From Ramlibacter sp. (GTDB taxonomy: Bacteria > Pseudomonadota > Gammaproteobacteria > Burkholderiales > Burkholderiaceae_C): a DNA stretch of 20,309 bases. Each line of letters starts with the position of its first letter. Positions within the stretch are counted from its first letter, which is position 1. The DNA lies in assembly GCA_025351615.1 (NCBI GenBank), contig JANXVP010000542.1:1-20309 (forward strand), read 5' to 3'. Position numbers and translations under genes: made by a program. A model generated the notes under the pieces. That model was not told the DNA's origin and did no database searches. It saw nothing but the letters and a program-made list of their open reading frames with translations. Positions 15,208-20,309 of this stretch are shown here, one piece after another.

Positions 15208-16314
15208 TTATCGCCTGAGCACCAGCCAGCCGAAAGCGGCCAGGGAAAACATGCTGTAGATCAACCCGGGCGAGGCTGCGGTGAGCCAGGGCCACCAGTT
15301 CTGCAGGTTGCCGATGTAGCCGAACACGTTGTTCAGCAGGAAAAAGCTGATGCCGATCAGCACGCCGCCGAAGACGTAGTTGGTGATGCCGCCGGTCCTG
15401 AAATGCAGGTAGGCAAAGGGCAACGCGAGCACGACCATGACCATGCAGCTGAGGGGATAGAACACCTTGCGCCAGAACTCGATCTCGTAGCGCTGCGCGG
15501 TCTGGCCGTTGGCGTCGAGGTGTTGAATGTACTGGAACAGGTCGATCGTGCTCATCCGGTCGGGCTGGAGCAGGGCGACCGAAACCATTTCCGGACTGAT
15601 GCCGGTCGGCCAGCGAAACACGGGCACCCGTGTCCGCTCCACCTTTGCCAGATCGCCCTGGGTCGTGAATTCGCTGCGCTCGACATCCAGCAGCGTCCAC
15701 GACCCGTCATCGGCGAACTTGCCTCTGGCGGCCAGGGTCACTGCAACCAGGAAGCCGCGCGAGTCGGCTTCGAAAATGCGCACGCCGCGCATTTCGCTTT
15801 CGGGCGACAGGGCGTGGACGTTCACGTTGTAGGTCCGCGAGGGCTGCTTTTCCTTCAGCCACGCGCCAGTCTGGCCGATGCTGATCCGCCCCTCATACCG
15901 GGCTTTGAGCAACTGCGCCGTGCGGTCGGACACCGGCGCCAGGTAATCGCCCGTGGCGAAGGTCAGCAGCGTGAAGATCAGGCCCAACCCCAGCAAGGTC
16001 CTGAGCGCGCGCCACGGCCCCAGGCCGCTGGTGCGCAGGATGGTGTATTCGGAGCTTTGCGCCAGTCTCGCCATCACGAAGATCGTTCCGATCAGGACTG
16101 CGATCGGCAGCAATTCGTACAAATGGTTGGGAATCATCAACGTGACATATCCCAGCGCCTGGCTCATCTTGTAAGCGGATCCGACCGTCCCCTTGCCGAC
16201 GTTGGGCAGCTCGTCCACAAAATCGAAAAAGAAGAAGAGCGCCAGAAAGCCAATCGCAACGAACCCCACGGATGCGACGACTTCGCGGTAGATCAGGCGC
16301 CGGATGGTCTTCAT
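15208..16314 (-). CDS. lptG: LPS export ABC transporter permease LptG
   Basis: A 368-residue LptF/LptG-family permease, second of the pair. It begins M-K-T-I-R-R-L-I-Y-R-E-V with an amphipathic helix, then the first membrane helix with F-F-F-F-D-F-V-D-E-L, two further N-terminal helices, a periplasmic jelly-roll (about residues 130-265) and three C-terminal helices, ending W-L-V-L-R-R. With LptF and LptB it extracts lipopolysaccharide from the inner membrane and hands it to LptC/LptA. I chose the ATG at 16314 because it overlaps the lptF stop (ATGA), and because residues upstream of it (rich in Ala/Gly) are not conserved in this family. It precedes cbiX by three bases. Confidence 0.95.
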   Translation of the reverse strand: MKTIRRLIYREVVASVGFVAIGFLALFFFFDFVDELPNVGKGTVGSAYKMSQALGYVTLMIPNHLYELLPIAVLIGTIFVMARLAQSSEYTILRTSGLGPWRALRTLLGLGLIFTLLTFATGDYLAPVSDRTAQLLKARYEGRISIGQTGAWLKEKQPSRTYNVNVHALSPESEMRGVRIFEADSRGFLVAVTLAARGKFADDGSWTLLDVERSEFTTQGDLAKVERTRVPVFRWPTGISPEMVSVALLQPDRMSTIDLFQYIQHLDANGQTAQRYEIEFWRKVFYPLSCMVMVVLALPFAYLHFRTGGITNYVFGGVLIGISFFLLNNVFGYIGNLQNWWPWLTAASPGLIYSMFSLAAFGWLVLRR

Positions 16315-17420
16315 CGCGCCGGCTCCGGCCGCACCCCTGGCTTGCGCCGGCGCAGCCGCAGTGACCAGCTGTTGTGCTGTTTGGCCAGCCACAGCAGACC
16401 GGCGAGCAGTGCCCCGCCGTGGAGCGAAGCCATGAATCCCAGCAGGCTGGCGCGGCCGCCGCTGATCCAGTTTTGCCCCAGGTTCAGCAGGTTGTAATAC
16501 ACGACGAAAGCGAACAAGGCGAACACCAGATTGCCGCTGCGCCCGGCACGGGGATTGACGCTCGAGACTGCCACCGCCATCACCACGAAGTTCAGGGCGG
16601 CGAGCGCCAGGCCGAGCCGCCAGGCAAGTTCACCGCGGTTGGGGGCGGTCGGCTCCATGATCAGTGCCCATGTCGAAAGCGCCTTCGCGGGCGTTTTGTC
16701 CTGAGGCCCCAGCTCGCCGCCCCCGATCCGGTTTGCATATTCCTCGAATTCGCTGATCTTCAGGCCTGGCGTGGTGAGCGAAGTTTCCAGCCGCTGGCCG
16801 TTATTGAGTTGCAGGAACTGGTCGTCGCCACGCGCGACGATCCTGCCGCTGCGCGCCGACGTGACGGTTTCCTTGCCCCGGTCGCTGCTGGAAATGAAAA
16901 TGTTTTTGCCAGACTTGTTGTCCGGCGTGTCCTTGTCCAGGAAAAACACCCGGTTTCCGCTGGCCGATTCCTGAAACTGTCCGGGCGCCACGCGATCGAG
17001 GTCGCCCCGCTTGCCGTAGCGATCCTTCATGTCCTGGGTCTGCTGGTTGGCCCACGGCCAGACCACGAGCGCCAGCAGCGCGATCACCGCCAGCACCGGC
17101 CATGCGAACCGGAACAGCGGGTTCAGGAAGGCGGACAGGCCCCGTCCGGCGGCGAACCAGATCACCATTTCGCTGTCCTTGTACATCCGCGACAGCGTGC
17201 CGACGATGGCGATGAACAGACACAGGGTGAGGATGGGCGGCAGGTAGCCGAGCACGCTGTAGCCCATCACCATCAGCACCTCCTGGGGATTGACGGCGCC
17301 CCGGCTGGCCTGGCTGAGCGTGCGGATCAGGGTCATGGTCATGACGATCGTGACCAGCACCACCAGCGAGGCGCCGAAACTTCGAGCGAGCTCCTTGCGA
17401 AGGGAGGAATGGAATAACAT
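16311..17420 (-). CDS. lptF: LPS export ABC transporter permease LptF
   Basis: A 369-residue permease. The start M-L-F-H-S-S-L-R-K-E-L-A is the typical LptF opening (amphipathic helix), followed by three membrane helices (about 15-35, 50-75, 100-120) with Y-L-P-P-I-L-T between. Then come the periplasmic jelly-roll (about 130-265) and three more helices (about 270-350). The C-terminus is basic and cytoplasmic. It works with LptG and the ATPase LptB in the LPS bridge. The ATG at 17420 is 36 bp from the divergent pepA start, the usual arrangement in many proteobacteria. An in-frame open extension far upstream, through pepA, is a shadow. The stop overlaps lptG by four bases. Confidence 0.95.
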   Translation of the reverse strand: MLFHSSLRKELARSFGASLVVLVTIVMTMTLIRTLSQASRGAVNPQEVLMVMGYSVLGYLPPILTLCLFIAIVGTLSRMYKDSEMVIWFAAGRGLSAFLNPLFRFAWPVLAVIALLALVVWPWANQQTQDMKDRYGKRGDLDRVAPGQFQESASGNRVFFLDKDTPDNKSGKNIFISSSDRGKETVTSARSGRIVARGDDQFLQLNNGQRLETSLTTPGLKISEFEEYANRIGGGELGPQDKTPAKALSTWALIMEPTAPNRGELAWRLGLALAALNFVVMAVAVSSVNPRAGRSGNLVFALFAFVVYYNLLNLGQNWISGGRASLLGFMASLHGGALLAGLLWLAKQHNSWSLRLRRRKPGVRPEPAR

Positions 17421-17456
17421 CAGCGCGACGTTCTGTACCGGGAAAATCAGCGAATT

Positions 17457-18938
17457 ATGGACTTTGATCTCAAGACCCTTGGGCCGGCGGGTGCCTCGGG
17501 CGAAAAATGCGACGCGCTGGTGGTGTTGGTCATGCAGGGAGCCGCGCTCGGCAAGGATGCCCTTTCCCGCCTGGTGGCGCAGGCACTCAAAGCCGGCGAC
17601 CTGGAAACCAAGCCTGGCCATCTTCTGCAGGCCTGGCGCAGCGCCGGGATCGCGGCCCCGCGCCTGCTTCTGGTGGGCTGCGGCGACGCCACGGGCGCCC
17701 AGGTGCGCACGGCAGTCCAGGGCGCTGTCGCGGCGCTGCGGGCCTCCAAGGTCCGCCGGCTGACCCTTTGCCTTCCGGCCCAGGCCGGGGACGATGCGGT
17801 TCGCGCCGCCGTGATCGCGGTGGCGGACGCCAGCTATACGTATGTCACCACCAAGTCCAACGGGGAAGGCCGCAAGATCGAGCAGGTGTCGATCGGCGTT
17901 GCCAATGCCGACGCCTCCCGCCAGGCGTTCGAGCAGGCCGCTGCGACAGTCAAGGGCATCGAGCTGGCCAAGGAATGGGCCAACCGCCCGCCCAATCACG
18001 CCACGCCCACCCACCTGGGAGAAGCCGCAAAAGCGCTGGCCAAGGCCCATGGACTCGAATGCGAGGTGCTGGGTCCCAGGGAAGTCGCCAAGCTGGGCAT
18101 GGGCTCGTTCATGGCCGTGGCGCAAGGCTCCGAGGAGCCGCTGCGATTCATCGTTCTGCGCTACAACGGCGCTGCCAAGGGCGATGCGCCACTGGTGCTG
18201 ATCGGAAAAGGCATCACTTTCGACACTGGCGGCATCTCGATCAAGCCGTCGGCCGAAATGGACGAGATGAAGTTCGACATGGGTGGCGCCGCCAGCGTGC
18301 TGGGCGCGTTTCGCGCCGTGGCGCAGTTACGGCCTTCGATCAACCTGGTCGGCCTGATCGCCAGCTGCGAAAACATGCCGGACGGGCGTGCGGTCAAGCC
18401 GGGCGACGTGGTGACCAGCATGAGCGGGCAGACCATCGAGATCCTGAATACGGATGCGGAAGGGCGCCTGATCCTGTGCGATGCGCTCACTTACGCCGAA
18501 CGCTTCAAGCCCAAGGCGGTGGTCGACATCGCCACCCTGACCGGTGCCTGCGTGGTGGCGCTGGGTGCGGTGCGCAGCGGGATGTTCGCCAGCGACGACG
18601 ACCTCGCGCAAGCGCTGCAGGCAGCAGGTGACGCCGCGCTCGACCCCTGCTGGCGGATGCCGCTGGATGACGACTACGCGGAAGGATTGAAGACCAACTT
18701 CGCCGACGTCGCCAATATTGCTGGCCGCGCCGGGGGGGCTGTGGTTGCTGCGAAATTCCTGCAGCGGTTCACGAAGGCCTATCCTTGGGGCCACCTGGAC
18801 ATTGCCGGAACGGCGTGGAAGGGCGGCGTCGCGAAGGGGTCGACAGGCCGGCCGGTTGGCCTGCTGGTGGAGTTCATCATGGGCCAACAGGGGGAGCCGC
18901 CCGCCAAGCCGGTGCGCAAAGCGGCCCGCCACAAGTAG
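17457..18938 (+). CDS. pepA: Leucyl aminopeptidase PepA (M17)
   Basis: A 493-residue cytosolic M17 aminopeptidase that removes N-terminal residues from peptides; in E. coli it also binds DNA in site-specific recombination and carAB control. The C-terminal catalytic domain has G-K-G-I-T-F-D-T-G-G (Lys and Asp ligands), M-K-F-D-M-G-G-A-A (third metal ligand) and N-T-D-A-E-G-R-L (Asp and Glu ligands, catalytic Arg). The N-terminal macro-like domain covers about 1-160. Length is normal. The ATG at 17457 leaves just 36 bp to lptF, so the two divergent promoters must overlap; I could not define a good -35 for either. The C-terminus has a basic tail (K-A-A-R-H-K). It precedes holC by four bases. Confidence 0.96.
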   Translation: MDFDLKTLGPAGASGEKCDALVVLVMQGAALGKDALSRLVAQALKAGDLETKPGHLLQAWRSAGIAAPRLLLVGCGDATGAQVRTAVQGAVAALRASKVRRLTLCLPAQAGDDAVRAAVIAVADASYTYVTTKSNGEGRKIEQVSIGVANADASRQAFEQAAATVKGIELAKEWANRPPNHATPTHLGEAAKALAKAHGLECEVLGPREVAKLGMGSFMAVAQGSEEPLRFIVLRYNGAAKGDAPLVLIGKGITFDTGGISIKPSAEMDEMKFDMGGAASVLGAFRAVAQLRPSINLVGLIASCENMPDGRAVKPGDVVTSMSGQTIEILNTDAEGRLILCDALTYAERFKPKAVVDIATLTGACVVALGAVRSGMFASDDDLAQALQAAGDAALDPCWRMPLDDDYAEGLKTNFADVANIAGRAGGAVVAAKFLQRFTKAYPWGHLDIAGTAWKGGVAKGSTGRPVGLLVEFIMGQQGEPPAKPVRKAARHK

Positions 18939-18942
18939 GTCG

Positions 18943-19374
18943 ATGACCGAAGTGGCGTTTCATTTCAACGCGCCTGACAAGCTGGCTTACGCCTGCCGTC
19001 TGCTGCGCAAAGCCGCAGGCACGGGCGCGCGGGTGATGGTCACGGGCGGCCCGCAGACGTTACGCGCGCTGGACCTGGCCCTCTGGACCTTCGCGCCGCT
19101 GGAATTCCTTGCCCATTGCTACGGCGAGGTCACTCCGGCTGTCCTGGCCGCATCGCCGGTGGTGCTGGCCGAATCGGTCCGCACGGCGCCGCACCAGCAG
19201 GTGCTGGTGAACCTCGGCGGCACCGTGCCCGAGGGCTTCGAACGGTTCGACCGCCTGATCGAAGTGGTGACTGGAGAGCAGGAAGATCGGCTGGATGCCC
19301 GTCGACGCTGGAAGCATTACGCCGACCGCGGTTACGCCATCACCCGGCACGACCTCACCGCGAGGCCAGCCTGA
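18943..19374 (+). CDS. holC: DNA polymerase III chi subunit (HolC)
   Basis: A 143-residue protein matching HolC: M-T-E-V-A-F-H-F-N opening, D-K-L-A-Y-A-C-R-L-L-R-K-A in the first helix, then L-D-L-A-L-W-T-F-A-P-L-E-F-L-A-H, and a late R-R-R-W-K-H-Y. Chi pairs with psi in the clamp loader and links it to single-strand binding protein at the replication fork. It starts four bases after pepA, the conserved pepA-holC order, and ends by sharing one base with the next gene. No strong ribosome-binding site precedes it apart from TAGGT at the pepA stop, so translational coupling is likely. Confidence 0.93.
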   Translation: MTEVAFHFNAPDKLAYACRLLRKAAGTGARVMVTGGPQTLRALDLALWTFAPLEFLAHCYGEVTPAVLAASPVVLAESVRTAPHQQVLVNLGGTVPEGFERFDRLIEVVTGEQEDRLDARRRWKHYADRGYAITRHDLTARPA

Positions 19375-19682
19375 TGGCCTCCCGGAGCCCGCCCAGCTTC
19401 GTCCCGACGCTAACCGAAGTGGTCCGCAGTCCGGGGACAGTGGACGCGTCCGCACAAAAAAGTGCCTGGTCGCAGGAACAGCTGGTGCATCGAATCATGC
19501 AGCGCGTGGAGTTGACCCTGGAGCGACGCCTGCGCGAAGCGATCGCCACCACCGTGCTGCAGCAAACCCAGATGCTCGGGCCCTTGTTGCGCGAAGAGAT
19601 CGAACTGGTCGTGCGCGAGAGCGTGGAGCAGGCGCTGGCCGATGAACTCACTGCCACCAGGCCGGAACAGCAGCGCCCCTGA
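19374..19682 (+). CDS. Small coiled-coil protein of unknown function coupled to holC (102 aa)
   Basis: The ATG overlaps the holC stop in a TGATG arrangement, a clear sign of coupled translation. A polar N-terminal part (about 1-32) is followed by a long amphipathic helix (about 33-92) with heptad-like Leu/Val/Ile spacing: L-V-H-R-I-M-Q-R-V-E-L-T-L-E-R-R, then L-R-E-E-I-E-L-V-V-R-E-S-V. I know no named family. It is cytoplasmic by composition, with no signal. Position suggests a replication-related or merely cotranscribed role; the second is the safer reading. A hairpin directly follows and ends the pepA operon. Confidence 0.75.
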   Translation: MASRSPPSFVPTLTEVVRSPGTVDASAQKSAWSQEQLVHRIMQRVELTLERRLREAIATTVLQQTQMLGPLLREEIELVVRESVEQALADELTATRPEQQRP

Positions 19683-19688
19683 ACCTTG

Positions 19689-19712
19689 CGCTCCCGCGGC
19701 GTCGCGGGAGCG
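19689..19712 (+). terminator. Hairpin terminator after the pepA-holC operon
   Basis: Perfect 10-bp arms CGCTCCCGCG and CGCGGGAGCG around a GCGT loop, seven bases after the stop codon of the small coupled gene. No T tract follows, so it may be a Rho-assisted terminator or mRNA-protecting hairpin rather than a classical one. Confidence 0.65.
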
Positions 19713-19738
19713 ACAGTGCCCCGCCTGATCCCCACACC

Positions 19739-19779
19739 TAGATTTACCCCTATGGTTCGGGTCCGGAAATTGCGATAAG
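19739..19779 (+). promoter_or_regulatory. Candidate activator box and promoter upstream of the binding-protein gene
   Basis: TAGATTTACCCCTA (19739-19752) sits about 40 bases before the start predicted from an extended -10, TGC-GATAAG (19771-19779). No -35 is visible. That spacing suits an activator bound at class II position. The leader to the ATG is about 50 bases with GGAGG near 19828. Both elements are pattern-based guesses. Confidence 0.35.
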
Positions 19780-19836
19780 TTGGCCGCCGTTGAGGCGCAA
19801 AAGATTCTCAACCTAAATCCCTACTCTGGAGGTTCT

Positions 19837-20309
19837 ATGCAAGTGAAGTTGAAACTGACGGTCGCCGCAGCCATCGCCGCAATGGCCGGCCTGGCATCCG
19901 CACAAGACGTGCAAGTGGTCAAGATCGGCCACGTGGCACCGATGTCCGGTGCCCAGGCCCACTACGGCAAGGACAATGAAAACGGCGTGCGGATGGCCAT
20001 CGAGGACCTCAACACGCAGAACATCGTCATCGGCGGCAAGAAGATCAAGTTCGAGATCCAGGCCGAAGACGACGCCGCCGACCCGAAGCAGGGCACGGCC
20101 GCCGCACAGAAACTGTGCGACGCGAAGGTTGCCGGTGTGGTCGGCCACCTGAACTCGGGCACCACCATCCCCGCCTCCAAGGTCTACAACGACTGCGGCA
20201 TTCCGCACGTGACCGGCGCAGCCACCAACCCCGGCAACCTTCGCGTCGCACAGTTTCTGTGCGGCGGCCGTGCCCTGCTTCGGGTCGGCGGCGTCGTCTT
20301 CGGCCTGGA
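19837..20309 (+). CDS. Branched-chain amino-acid ABC transporter substrate-binding protein (5' part; scrambled after about 20230)
   Basis: Start of a Liv-type periplasmic binding protein. The signal peptide is M-Q-V-K-L-K-L-T-V-A-A-A-I-A-A with cleavage at A-S-A/Q-D (about residue 23). The mature protein begins V-V-K-I-G-H-V-A-P-M-S-G, then Y-G-K-D-N-E-N-G-V-R-M-A-I-E-D-L-N and V-A-G-V-V-G-H-L-N-S-G-T-T-I-P-A-S, all type I peri-BP hallmarks. It binds branched-chain amino acids or similar ligands for an ABC importer. GGAGG precedes the ATG. After T-G-A-A-T-N-P the normal sequence stops: bases 20231-20309 are an exact inverted copy of 20057-20135, so the last 26 codons are not genuine coding. 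The gene is also cut by the window edge. Confidence 0.88.
   Translation, partial: MQVKLKLTVAAAIAAMAGLASAQDVQVVKIGHVAPMSGAQAHYGKDNENGVRMAIEDLNTQNIVIGGKKIKFEIQAEDDAADPKQGTAAAQKLCDAKVAGVVGHLNSGTTIPASKVYNDCGIPHVTGAATNPGNLRVAQFLCGGRALLRVGGVVFGL
20057..20135 (+). repeat. Inverted repeat, left arm (79 bp, perfect)
   Basis: This stretch within the binding-protein gene is repeated exactly in reverse complement at 20231-20309. Here it reads as normal family coding sequence, so this copy is the original. Confidence 0.97.
20231..20309 (-). repeat. Inverted repeat, right arm (79 bp, perfect; ends at window edge)
   Basis: Reverse complement of 20057-20135 over all 79 bases; position i pairs with 40366 minus i. 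The pairing fails at 20230/20136, giving a sharp junction and a 95-base spacer. In the plus reading frame this copy encodes sequence foreign to the protein family. A fold-back during amplification or assembly at a contig end is the simplest cause. Confidence 0.97.

Noticed and set aside
14971..16497. A 508-codon plus-strand open frame opposite cbiX, lptG and lptF
   Set aside because: Antisense shadow; the minus-strand genes have clear families and a four-base overlap.
17421..18125. Upstream in-frame extension of lptF into the divergent pepA gene
   Set aside because: LptF has its normal N-terminus at 17420; the extra 235 residues are antisense to PepA.
20231..20309. A novel C-terminal extension or frameshift in the binding protein
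   Set aside because: The sequence is an exact inverted copy of upstream coding DNA, so it is not an evolved extension.

Overview
This 20.3-kb window reads as the chromosome of a GC-rich betaproteobacterium, most likely a member of the Burkholderiales. The basis is a betaproteobacterial CysB-type regulator, a short CbiX, a divergent lptFG / pepA-holC pair, and a Liv-type branched-chain amino-acid binding protein. Genes are dense on both strands and most are ordinary housekeeping or catabolic genes. I see no rRNA, tRNA, CRISPR array, transposase or phage gene.

Layout. 1-705: two short-chain chromate-transporter halves on the minus strand with an ATGA overlap; the second runs off the left edge. 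736-1686: a MarR-GNAT fusion regulator. 1810-2628: a membrane-anchored or secreted alpha/beta hydrolase. 2717-6073: a fatty-acid beta-oxidation operon (thiolase, then a hydratase/3-hydroxyacyl-CoA dehydrogenase fusion). This operon is divergent from an acyl-CoA dehydrogenase (6164-7327), and the shared 90-bp control region carries a palindrome. Together these three enzymes supply the four classical steps of a beta-oxidation turn. 7345-7644: a small unrecognised protein gene. 7961-10090: a divergent FtsH-like membrane AAA+ zinc protease, alone and closed by a near-perfect terminator.

10371-10529: a tiny DUF3309 membrane protein. 10729-11433: a Tat-exported Rieske-type protein. 11455-13561: CysB-type LysR regulator and a class I aminotransferase, overlapping on the minus strand. 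13669-14823: an acyltransferase-3 membrane protein of less GC-rich composition, starting next to an AT-rich control region shared with cysB. 14839-17420 (minus): cbiX, lptG, lptF (siroheme metal insertion; LPS export permeases). 17457-19682 (plus): pepA, holC and a small coupled unknown gene, ended by a hairpin. 19837-end: start of a branched-chain amino-acid ABC-transporter binding protein.

Most notable points. (1) The last 79 bases are an exact inverted copy of 20057-20135, so the final gene is scrambled after about 20230. This is most simply a fold-back artefact at a contig end. (2) The FtsH paralogue keeps every catalytic element in a diverged sequence and stands alone. (3) The acyltransferase sits beside cysB and cbiX, where relatives as I remember them carry sulfate-assimilation genes. 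I do not find a convincing wholly new multi-gene system here.
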